From NCBI RefSeq assembly GCF_010993735.1, contig NZ_WQNI01000009.1:1-64000 (forward strand): a stretch of DNA of 64,000 nucleotides, read 5' to 3'. The notes beneath the pieces were generated by a model, which saw only the letters and a list, made by a program, of their open reading frames with translations, was not told the DNA's origin and searched no databases. Numbering within the stretch: position 1 is the stretch's first letter; every line of letters begins with the position of its first letter. The translations under genes and the position numbers were made by a program. This DNA is from Chelativorans alearensis (GTDB taxonomy: Bacteria > Pseudomonadota > Alphaproteobacteria > Rhizobiales > Rhizobiaceae). Below are positions 36,209 to 44,500 of the stretch, one piece after another.

Positions 36209-36774
36209 AGCCTCGGCCCCCGCCAGGCGGCGATCAGCCGCCGATATTCGTCGGGAATGGACACGGGTTGGCCATCGGCGCCGAAAGCACCTCGGAACTC
36301 ATACCAATGCGCCATCAGGATCAGCATCGCCCGCTTCAGAAGATCCGGAACGTCCGTCCCCGCCTCGCCGAAACCTGCCGAAAAATCGATCTCGATCCCG
36401 TTCAGCGCCAGCCCCGGCGCTGGCCTTTCCTCGAGATGGAGCCGCGCCGGAGAAGACACCGCGTCGAGCTGATGGTCTTCCGGCGCCAGCACCGTCGCCG
36501 CCCCGTCGCCGTCGAACACGGTCACCGACAACACCTCCCGCACCGGCGTGCGCCTGAGAAGCACGATCCCGCCTAGTGGCCACCGGTCGAGCACCAACCG
36601 CCAGGCCTGGTCGATCAGTGCCATGCCTGCCACCCGCTCCACCTCTTCGCGCGCAGCGCGGATAAGCCCGGAAATCAGCCCGTCCTCGCTGTCGTGGGCA
36701 ATGCGCAAATGCGCCTTCGCCTCGACAAGCGAGACCGGCTCGGCGGCCGGCTCGACCGTTCGAAACAGCGTCAT
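36205..36774 (-). CDS. GTA gp6-like head-tail connector (adaptor)
   Basis: A 189-aa connector with the N-terminal helix set EPVSLVEAKAHLRIAHDSEDGLISGLIRAAREEVERVAG, typical of HK97 gp6-like/DUF proteins. A beta-sandwich segment (VREVLSVTVFDGDGAATVLAPEDHQL) and a C-terminal helix (AMLILMAHWYEFRGAFG) follow. Start at MTLFRTVEPAAEP; ORF extension upstream is into the intergenic repeat. It follows the capsid gene at 258 bp, an unusually large gap filled by a repeat. Confidence 0.92.
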   Translation of the reverse strand: MTLFRTVEPAAEPVSLVEAKAHLRIAHDSEDGLISGLIRAAREEVERVAGMALIDQAWRLVLDRWPLGGIVLLRRTPVREVLSVTVFDGDGAATVLAPEDHQLDAVSSPARLHLEERPAPGLALNGIEIDFSAGFGEAGTDVPDLLKRAMLILMAHWYEFRGAFGADGQPVSIPDEYRRLIAAWRGPRL

Positions 36775-36862
36775 AAAATGTCTCTCTTTGGGATGATCGA
36801 ATGGATGACGGCCCCGGCGGGAGGAGACCGGGGCCGTCAAGGGCAACTCACCGCTCCGGCGC

Positions 36863-36997
36863 CGTCATCCCGGAAATCGGAGCAAAGCGGAGACTATCCG
36901 GGACCCATTCTCGCCTCGCTGAAGCTCCGGCGAAGCTGGCCGGAACCTCGACGTCACGGAATGGACCCGGCTCTCGCTTCGCTCGGCCGGGATGACG
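36863..36997. repeat. Intergenic palindromic repeat (long copy) inside GTA cluster
   Basis: Begins CGTCATCCCGGAAATCGGAGC and ends CCGGGATGACG, with complementary ends. A short related copy lies at 9421-9467. It fills the 258-bp gap between capsid and connector genes, where GTA clusters normally have almost no spacer, so it looks like an insertion. It has no coding capacity. Confidence 0.6.
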
Positions 36998-37032
36998 CGC
37001 GCCGCAGGCACGAGCGCCCACCTGCATCGCCG

Positions 37033-38289
37033 CTAGGCTTCCACCTTCAAGAGCTTGATCGCCTCAAAGTTCTGGATGCCCCCGCCCACGCGCTTGGTCG
37101 TGTAGAACAGCACGTAGGGCTTCGCCGAATAGGGATCGCGCAGAACCCGCACGCCCGTCCGGTCGACCACCAGATAACCGCGCCCGAAGTCACCGAAGGC
37201 GATCGGCGTGGCATTCGCCGCAATGTCCGGCATCTCCTCGGCCTCCACCACCGGAAAGCCGGCCAGCATCGCCCGGCTGCCGGGGGTAGCCGGCGGCTGC
37301 CACAGGTAATTGTCGTCGGCGTCCTTCAGCTTGCGCAGCGTGGCTTGGGTTTTGCGGTTCATCACCCAATCCGCGTTCTGGCGGTAACCCGCCTTCAACG
37401 CATAGATCAGGTCGATGAGCTTGTCCGACGGTGCCATCGACGGCAACCCGGCTGCATTCCCTGTCGCCAGATAACCGACATTCCCCCAGTTCCAGGCCTC
37501 GTCCGCAACCTGCGGATAGTCGAGGAAGCCGCGCGGCTTGTTCGTCCCGTCTCCGTTGACGAACGCCGCCCCCTCCTGCTCGGCGAACGCTGTCTCGATC
37601 TCGCCTGCGATCCACGCGTCGAGATCGACCACGCTGTCCTCCAGAAGGGCGGCGGTCGCCGCCGGCATGGCGTAAAGCTCGGCCGTCGGGAAGGAAAGCT
37701 CGTCCAGCGTGCTCGACGCCGTCTCCGGCCGAGGCGCCGTCTCGCCCACCCAGCCCGTCGCCGGCCCGGTGACGGCGAACGGCTTCTTCAACACCGCCGT
37801 GGACACCTTCCGCACGGAAGCGATCGAGCGGATCGGCGAAATCTCGGCAAGCCTCCTGCCGATCATCGCCTCCGTCTCCTCCGGCACCAGATAGCCGCCG
37901 TCCTGGCCGGAGCCGTAGGACATCGCCTTCTCCTCGAGTGCGCGCAGCTGCCGCTCGTCGCCGGTGCGGATGTAGCTCTCGAAGCCCTGCTTGTGCTCCA
38001 GATGCTCAAGCGCGCCGACGGCATCGCGCTGCCCGAGCGCCGGCCGCGCCCGCTTCAGTACGACCCGGTCCAGCACCTTCTTATGCTCGTCGAGCGCCTG
38101 CGAGATGCGGTCCACCTTTTCGCTCGTCACCGGGTCAGCGGCAGAGCGCCGCTCGATCTCGGCCAACCGCTCATCGTTCGCCTCCCTGAAGGCCTCGAAG
38201 GAGGTCATGAAGTCCTCGAAGGCGCCGCTCACGTCGCCGATCGGCCCCGCCGACTTCACTTCCAGGACGCCCTTGTTCGTCTCAGTCAT
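37033..38289 (-). CDS. HK97-family major capsid protein (GTA gp5-like)
   Basis: A 418-aa capsid protein. The N-terminal delta/scaffold region (1-110) is charged and coiled-coil-like (TSFEAFREANDERLAEIERRS). The HK97 fold starts near GSGQDGGYLVPEETEAMIGRRLAEISPIRSIA. It includes ALLEDSVVDLDAWIAGEIETAFAEQEGAAFVNGDG and ends LPDIAANATPIAFGDFGRGYLVVDRTGVRVLRDPYS. The prohead protease is directly upstream and would remove the N-terminus. Start MTETNKGVLEV overlaps the protease by 8 bp. Confidence 0.96.
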   Translation of the reverse strand: MTETNKGVLEVKSAGPIGDVSGAFEDFMTSFEAFREANDERLAEIERRSAADPVTSEKVDRISQALDEHKKVLDRVVLKRARPALGQRDAVGALEHLEHKQGFESYIRTGDERQLRALEEKAMSYGSGQDGGYLVPEETEAMIGRRLAEISPIRSIASVRKVSTAVLKKPFAVTGPATGWVGETAPRPETASSTLDELSFPTAELYAMPAATAALLEDSVVDLDAWIAGEIETAFAEQEGAAFVNGDGTNKPRGFLDYPQVADEAWNWGNVGYLATGNAAGLPSMAPSDKLIDLIYALKAGYRQNADWVMNRKTQATLRKLKDADDNYLWQPPATPGSRAMLAGFPVVEAEEMPDIAANATPIAFGDFGRGYLVVDRTGVRVLRDPYSAKPYVLFYTTKRVGGGIQNFEAIKLLKVEA

Positions 38290-38968
38290 TTTCCGATCCT
38301 CGTTGGTGAAAAAGTCTGGCCGCCCGGCGGATGGTCGCCGCCAGGCGCTCCGGCGTTCCCGGCGCGGCGTCCCGCTCGCGCAGGAGATGGGCGAAGCCGC
38401 GCGCAATCACCGTCTTGGCCTCGCTCCGCGTCAGCCCCGCATCCCGCGTCAGCCAACGTTCGAATTCGCGCGGGCTCGGAAGGCCGGTGAAATCCTTCAC
38501 CGCCTCCACCCGCGCCTCCGGCAGCATGGGAAACGTCACCACGGAAATCTCCCAAAGGTCCGCCTTTTTGATGCGCCTGATCCCAGTCCGCGGCTCGTTG
38601 ACGGCCCGCACCGTGCGGAACCCGATGGAAAGCCCGTCCAGCGCCCCGTCGCGCATCAGCTCCAGCACCTCGCGCGCCTTGCTCACCCCGGCCGCCAGCT
38701 TGCCGCGCACGAACAATCCCCGCGCGTCCTCGCGGATCTCCTTCCAGGCTCCGATCGGCTGGTTCGGATCGTGCTGAAACAGCATCCTGATCCCGCCTGC
38801 CCCGCGCTTTTCGAGGGATTCGGCGAACGCCCCCCGCTCCACGACGTCGCGGCCCAGATCCACGCGCCCGAACAGGCTCGCATAACCGGAGAACGATCCG
38901 TCGCGCTCCACCTGCTCCACGTCGAGCCCCGCATATTTGCGCTCGTCCGCCCCGATAGAGATGCTCAT
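38282..38968 (-). CDS. HK97-family prohead protease (GTA gp4-like)
   Basis: A 228-aa HK97-type serine protease. It has GSFSGYASLFGRVDLGRDVVERGAF and MLFQHDPNQPIGAWKEIREDARGL, where the HDP motif holds the catalytic histidine. DGALDGLSIGFRT contains the nucleophile region (GLSIGF). A long C-terminal helix may act as a self-scaffold. Start MSISIGADERKYAG is chosen; the upstream frame overlaps the membrane gene. It matures the capsid protein. Confidence 0.93.
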   Translation of the reverse strand: MSISIGADERKYAGLDVEQVERDGSFSGYASLFGRVDLGRDVVERGAFAESLEKRGAGGIRMLFQHDPNQPIGAWKEIREDARGLFVRGKLAAGVSKAREVLELMRDGALDGLSIGFRTVRAVNEPRTGIRRIKKADLWEISVVTFPMLPEARVEAVKDFTGLPSPREFERWLTRDAGLTRSEAKTVIARGFAHLLRERDAAPGTPERLAATIRRAARLFHQRGSEND

Positions 38969-39312
38969 CGCACGTTCCTCGCTTCCCGCCGTCTCGCGGC
39001 GTTCGCAAAAAGCCGCATCACGAAGCCGATGGCGCTCCAGGCGCACAAGCTCGCCGCCGCCGAGCCTATAAGCACCACCTCGCCCGGCGCCAGCTTGCCG
39101 GCAAGCCCCAGCTCGGCGGCGATCTTCAGCCCCGCCGCGCCGCCGAAGATAACGCCGCAGACCACGCCAACGGCGAAGCGGATCGCCGCCTCCCGCCGGC
39201 CGCTCGGCAGCAGGTATGCGAGGGAGATCGCCGATCCGGCAATCGCCCCTCCGGCCTTGGCCACCCACAGCCAGGCCGCCTCGCTCAGTCCGATCATCCC
39301 TTGATCCTTCAT
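38965..39312 (-). CDS. Small membrane protein (DUF6107-like)
   Basis: A 115-aa protein with three hydrophobic segments (AGGAIAGSAISLAYLLP, AIRFAVGVVCGVIFGGAAGL and VVLIGSAAASLCAWSAIGFVMRL). It overlaps the protease start by 4 bp and lies 39 bp after the portal gene. A small helical membrane protein at this place recurs in rhizobial GTA-type clusters (comparable to the RcGTA g3.5 position). A holin-type role is possible, but there is no direct support. Confidence 0.75.
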   Translation of the reverse strand: MKDQGMIGLSEAAWLWVAKAGGAIAGSAISLAYLLPSGRREAAIRFAVGVVCGVIFGGAAGLKIAAELGLAGKLAPGEVVLIGSAAASLCAWSAIGFVMRLFANAARRREARNVR

Positions 39313-39351
39313 TTCGTCATCCCAGCCCCACGAACGCCCTTGCTCTTACGC

Positions 39352-40524
39352 TCAACCGCCCACAGCGCCGTACCCCACGGCCTCGCGCTTCTCGTCGTCG
39401 CTCAGGAAGCTCGCCTCGCTCACCCGCGCCCACAGCGCCTCGCGCTCGGCCGAAAGCCCCTCCACCTGGTCTGCGTCGAACCACAGCCGCACATCGCCGC
39501 CGAAGCGGGGCGCGAGGAACCCGCCCAGCTCCTTGGCTATCCTTCCGACCAGCGGCAGCACGGTCAGCCGGTAGAAGGCGCGGTTCGCCTCCTGGTAGTT
39601 CGCGTAGGTATTGTCGCCGGGGATCCCCAAAAGCATTGGCGGCACGCCGAGCGCCAGGGCGATGTCGCGCGCTGCGCCGTTCCTGGCCTCCATGAAGTCC
39701 ATGTCGCGTGGGGAAAGGCTCATCGCCTTCCAGTCGAGCCCGCCTTCGAGCAGCAGCGGCCGCCCGGCCTTCGCCGCCCCGGAGTACCCGTGTTCGAGTT
39801 CCGCCTTCAGCCGGTCGAACTGCTCGTTGGAAAGGTTTGCGCCTTCCTTCGTCGCATAGACCAGCGCGCCGGAAGGCCGTGCCGAGTTGTCCAGGAGTGC
39901 CTTGTTCCACCGCGCCGCGGCATTGTGGGTGTCGAGCGCCTGCAGGGCGGCCGCCAGCGGCGCGAATCCGTAGTGGTCGTCGAGCGGATGAAAGAGCGTC
40001 AGATGCAGCCCCGCGCCTTCCTCCTCCAGCGACACCCGCCGCTTGACGGTTCCCGCCCGATGCTCCAGCGCCACCGGCCAACCGGCGCTGTCGGCGACCA
40101 CCGTCACCCGGTCCGGGCGCAGCAGGTGCATCTCGCGTGCGCCCGTCGCCGCCTCGACAAGCTCCACATAGGCGTTGCCGGAAAGGACCAGGTGCCCGTA
40201 AAGCACCTCCATGAACGTCGTCCCCGCTTGGCCGTGGTTCGGCCGCGCCAGAAGCTCGAGCAGCGGATGCCGGTCAAGCTCCGCCTCCCCCTCATATGCC
40301 AGCCACGGCACCGCCGCAGCGGCTTCCGCGATCAGCCGCACCGCCCTGTGGGCGACGGGATTGCGCATGAACCCCTCGCGTGCCAGCGAGGCATAGTCGC
40401 GCCGCGTCCACAGGGCCTCACCCTCCCGGTGAAGTGCCACGAAGCCGTAGCCTGCCGCCTGCTTGCGCTCGACGGCAACTTCCTTCTCCCCCCGGATTCG
40501 TGCCCAGGGCCAATTCCAAGCCAT
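39352..40524 (-). CDS. HK97-family portal protein (GTA gp3-like)
   Basis: A 390-aa portal. It contains DYASLAREGFMRNPVAHRAVRLIAEAAAAVPWLAYEG, HPLLELLARPNHGQAGTTFMEVLYGHLVLSGNAYVEL and ARDIALALGVPPMLLGIPGDNTYANYQEANRAFYRLTVLP, all typical phage portal blocks. It forms the dodecameric DNA channel. It follows the three small genes in the terminase-portal interval. Confidence 0.96.
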   Translation of the reverse strand: MAWNWPWARIRGEKEVAVERKQAAGYGFVALHREGEALWTRRDYASLAREGFMRNPVAHRAVRLIAEAAAAVPWLAYEGEAELDRHPLLELLARPNHGQAGTTFMEVLYGHLVLSGNAYVELVEAATGAREMHLLRPDRVTVVADSAGWPVALEHRAGTVKRRVSLEEEGAGLHLTLFHPLDDHYGFAPLAAALQALDTHNAAARWNKALLDNSARPSGALVYATKEGANLSNEQFDRLKAELEHGYSGAAKAGRPLLLEGGLDWKAMSLSPRDMDFMEARNGAARDIALALGVPPMLLGIPGDNTYANYQEANRAFYRLTVLPLVGRIAKELGGFLAPRFGGDVRLWFDADQVEGLSAEREALWARVSEASFLSDDEKREAVGYGAVGG

Positions 40525-40610
40525 ATGCGGTTCCTATCGGATTAGATCGGGTCGGCGCCGGCAGGCCGCGCTTCAGACCTGCACGGCCACGCCGGCGCTC
40601 GGGCAGCGCG

Positions 40611-40799
40611 TCATGCGGGCTTGGGCGCTCCCGTCCCGGCATCCGCCTCCGCAGCAGGTTGCTTCAAACCCTGAGAACGCACGTCGAGCGCCTGACCGTT
40701 AACGGTCTGCCCGTCGCCCTTCGCCGAGTTCGACGGCAGCGGCACGATACCCGCCCGCACCGCATTCACCGCAAAACGTTTTCCGCATCCACAACCCAT
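40611..40799 (-). CDS. Small cysteine-tipped protein of the terminase-portal interval
   Basis: A 62-aa peptide starting MGCGCGKRFAVNAVR, with an intact CxC at residues 3-5 and a proline/alanine-rich tail (AAEADAGTGAPKPA). AAGGAG lies 7 bp before the ATG, so translation is well supported. The cysteine pair could bind a metal or be redox-active. It is 18 bp downstream of the next small gene and 86 bp upstream of portal. No family recognised. Confidence 0.6.
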   Translation of the reverse strand: MGCGCGKRFAVNAVRAGIVPLPSNSAKGDGQTVNGQALDVRSQGLKQPAAEADAGTGAPKPA

Positions 40800-40817
40800 G
40801 TGAGACTCCTTTCCTGG

Positions 40818-41102
40818 TTAGTTCACGAAGATTCCGATCAGCAGCCCGAGCGCAAACCCGCCCACCGCGCCGATCGTCATGAAACGAAACCCGAGACAAC
40901 ACGGGCAGTCCGCCCACAGAAGCTCGGTCATGCGCACCGTCCAATGGCTTTCGACGGCGCACCAGCGGGGCAGCGCGTGCACGGCCGCCCATGCCATGAA
41001 GTTGGAGAGGCGGTTGTCCGCCCAGTCCTCTTCTCCATCCGCCCCCGGCCGATGCTCGGGCCGGAAGCGGAACGGATCGGTCATCGGGAAATGACGGCTC
41101 AC
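40818..41102 (-). CDS. Small protein with CPCC motif and C-terminal membrane helix
   Basis: A 94-aa protein. The soluble N-terminus is followed by WADCPCCLGFRF and a single hydrophobic helix (MTIGAVGGFALGLLIGIFV) that ends the protein. GTG at 41102 overlaps the upstream 54-aa gene's TGA by 4 bp, indicating coupling; ATG at 41084 (MTDPFRFRPEH) is an alternative. A role in GTA packaging or lysis is only inferred by position. Confidence 0.55.
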   Translation of the reverse strand: MSRHFPMTDPFRFRPEHRPGADGEEDWADNRLSNFMAWAAVHALPRWCAVESHWTVRMTELLWADCPCCLGFRFMTIGAVGGFALGLLIGIFVN

Positions 41103-41263
41103 GGCACGCGCGCGGCAAGATGCGCGGAAACCCCGCGGAAGGCGCTAGGCGCACCCAGATCCATGACCCCGAGCGGCGACACGCCGCCCGCACACGGGAC
41201 GCTGCGGGTTTTGTCGCCGGGAAGAAAGCCTTTCCCTTCATGCATACGGAGGGCCTCTGCCAT
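41099..41263 (-). CDS. 54-aa protein, short gene upstream of the CPCC membrane gene
   Basis: Reading down from the ATG at 41263, the peptide is MAEALRMHEGKGFLPGDKT... ending ...AARVP, 54 aa. AAGGAG lies 9 bp before the ATG, and the TGA overlaps the next gene's GTG. No family recognised. It has proline, glycine and one cysteine and no membrane segment. It is short enough to be missed by automated callers. The 250 bp upstream of it (41264-41513) contain no gene. Confidence 0.5.
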   Translation of the reverse strand: MAEALRMHEGKGFLPGDKTRSVPCAGGVSPLGVMDLGAPSAFRGVSAHLAARVP

Positions 41264-41513
41264 GTCCTCTCGCTCCTTTCAGCTGAGAATGATCGATGAG
41301 CCGGGCCGCCTGTCGTCGGCCCGGCGATGCTCTCGTTTCAGGAAAAGTTGCCTGTGCGCGGCTCGCCGGGGCGGCCGGCATCAGTTCCCTGCTGGCTTGA
41401 ACGGGGGCGTCCACCTGTCAGGCGAACGCCCCGCGATGGCCATCAACGCTAAAGCCGCACGTCTCGTCCCGCGATAAGGAACGGCGCCGTGTGGCGCGAT
41501 GGCCCTTGCCCGC

Positions 41514-44500
41514 TCAATCGCAGAACTGGACCTGACCGCGTGGATGGTACGGGGCGCCATCCAGCCACACATCTGCGGTAGAAAGAACGTTTCCACCGCA
41601 ATCGAGCGTGGTGTGCCGCAGGAATTGCACGGGATCGGGAGTGATGACCGCTGGCGTCACCGTCAGTCCGACCATCGCCCAGCCGTTCAGCGTGGTACCG
41701 GGGCTTGGAGAGAGGTCAAGGCTTAGGGTATTCCGAAGCCGGAACCGGTTGGAACGTTTGATGTCGGCTCCGCTGCCGGGTTGGCGGTGCAGCCGGTGCG
41801 TGGTAGCGTCCCAGAAGACAAGCGGCTGCGTCACCTCGAGCATTTCCACGTCCACCTGAAACTGCAGGTATTTGGGATCTACCCCAAACTCGATCTCGCG
41901 AATATCGAATTCCAGATCGACCGGCCCGTTGTGGAAGTGCCACACATGGTGATTGGTCTCGTCGCCCAAGAGAAAGAGGCCTGGGGTGACGGTTGCTGGG
42001 CCAAACCATATGCCCTGATTGATCGAATATACCACCCCGTTTTCGGCGGTGGCCTCCGTCACGGGCGTGGATGTTATCCCTTCGTTGTTCGTGGCAAAAT
42101 CAAATGTATACGGGGCAACAGCGGGCGTGGGCAGCACATCGCAAAGCACCTGCGTCGTCGTCACACAATCGCTGCAAAGCTGAACCTGCCCCTGCGGCTG
42201 GTACTCGCTGCTGCCGTCCAGCGTCCAGTCCGTCACGGCAAGCACATTCCCACCGCAATCGGTGGAGGTATGCCGCATGAACTGTACGGGCGCGGGAGTG
42301 TCGACCACCGGCGTCATCGTGAGGCTCATCATCCCCCACTGGCTCAGCGTGGTCTGGTCGCCTGCAGTGAAGGCAAGGCTTGTGACATTCCGAAGCCGGA
42401 ACCGGTTGGGATAATGGATGTTGGTCGCGCCGCCGGATCGGCGGTACAGCCGGTACGTGACAGGGTCCCAGTAAAAATACGGCTGTGTCACCTGCATCGC
42501 TTCCGTGCCTTCCGGAAACTGCAGATATTTGGCGTTATTCGAAACATGCATCCCGCGAACATCGAATTCCAGATCGACGGGCCCGTTGTGGAAGGTCCAC
42601 AAGTGCTCGGGGTCCTTGCCGCTGCCCAGGATAAACGCGCTCGTTTCAGTGTCGAACCATATGCCCTGGTTGATCGAATATACCACCCCGTTGGGGGCGG
42701 TGGCCTCCGTCACCGGCGTGGATGTTATCCCCGCATCGCTCTCAGTGAAATCAAATGTATACGGGGTGACAGCGGTGGCGGGCTGCACATCGCAGAGCAC
42801 CTGCGTCGTCGCCGTCACACAATCCGATCCGCCCCCGCCGCCGGAGCAGCCGCAATTGCAGTAGGGGCCGGAAGCGTAAGTCAGACCCTGGAAAGCTGCG
42901 GCATGGCAGGCGACGCCGCCGCCCGCATTGCGGTAGAGGTGCGTGATGGTGGCCGGCGGATTGTCGTAGTAGGCACGTGCGGTGATGTTCTGGACGAGAG
43001 CATCGATGTCGCCGGTTCCAGGCACCCATACGCCTTCGCCGTCGATGAACTCCACGCGGTCTGGCACCGGATCGAGGCTCCGCACGCCCTCCCAAGGGTC
43101 GATGTCGATAAAGTCGAGGCGCAGGCTCGTCATGCGCTGCGCCACCTCGTCGAGCGTGAAAGTAAATCGGCTTTCGGGATTTGCATGGCCGAGCGGCGCG
43201 TTCACCGACACATTCTGCCCGGGTTGCCAATTGGCGCCGCAAGGAGTGCTCCCACCCGGGGCCGTTACGGTGTTGAACTTGATCCGCGCTTCCTCGCCCG
43301 TCCTGGGATTGGTCACGGTATAGATGTAATCGTGTCCTTCCTGCCCATCCGGGTCAGCGATGACATTCGTCTGTGGCCATTCAAGCTCCACCAGGGACGG
43401 TATGCCATCAGTGGTGTCGGCGACCGCGATCGGCGTATATGGTTGCCCTTCGGCATCCGTGTCGTAGTGCCGTACGAAGTTGCCTTCACAGTCATAGACA
43501 TAGTTGCGGAAGAACGGCACCGCGCAGCGCTGCCCCTCTTCGTTGGGCTCGACATCGGGCCTCAGGTCGCGCATCTCGCGGGCGTGCACTGTCGAGGCAC
43601 AGGCCGGCGGCTGGGGCACCACTTGCCCGTTGGGGTCGACTACATAGTCCTGCCCGTCGAGCGTGGTGTCGTTGGAAGACAGAATGTTGCCCTCGCAGTC
43701 CACTACCGTGTCGCGCCGGAACGGCACAACCGTGCCGTCGGCACGGATGTCGTAGAGAAGCTGCGTTGTCGCCGTCGGCTCACAGTTTTCACACTCGATG
43801 CAATTGCAGGCGGGGCCGGAAGCGTAGGTGATGCCCTGGAAGGCAGCGGCATGGCAGGCGAAGCCGCCTCCCGCATTGCGGTAGAGGTGCGTTATGGTAG
43901 CCGGCGGATTGTCATAATAGGCATGTGCCGTGACGTTCTCGCCAATAGCGTCGATGTCGCCGGTCCCAGGCACCCATACGCCTTCGCCGTCGCTGAAATC
44001 CACGCGGTCTGGCACCGGATCGAGGCTCCGCACGCCCTCCCAATGGTCGAGGTCGACAAAGTCGAGGCGCAGGCTTGTCATGCGCTGCGCTACCTCGTCG
44101 AGCGTGAAAGTGAATCGGCTTTCGGGCTCTCCGTGGCCGATCGGCGCGTTCACCACCACATTGTTCCCGGGCTGCCACGCTTCACACTCCCCTCCTGGGG
44201 TTGTGGAGGCAGCCGTGACCGTGTTGAGCTTGATCTGTGCTTCCTCGCCCGTCCTGGGATTGGTCACGGTATAAATGTAATCGTGTCCTTCCTGCCCAGC
44301 CGGGTCAGCGATGACATTCGTCTGTGGCCATTCAAGCTCTACCAAAGATGGTGTGAGGCCGTTGGGGCAGTCGGCCCCCGCGACCGGCTGATATGGTTGT
44401 CCTTCGGCATCCGTGTCGTAGTGCCGTACAAAGTTGCCTTCACAGTCATAGACATAGTTGCGGAAGAACCGCACCGCGCAGCGCTGCCCCTCCTCGTTGG

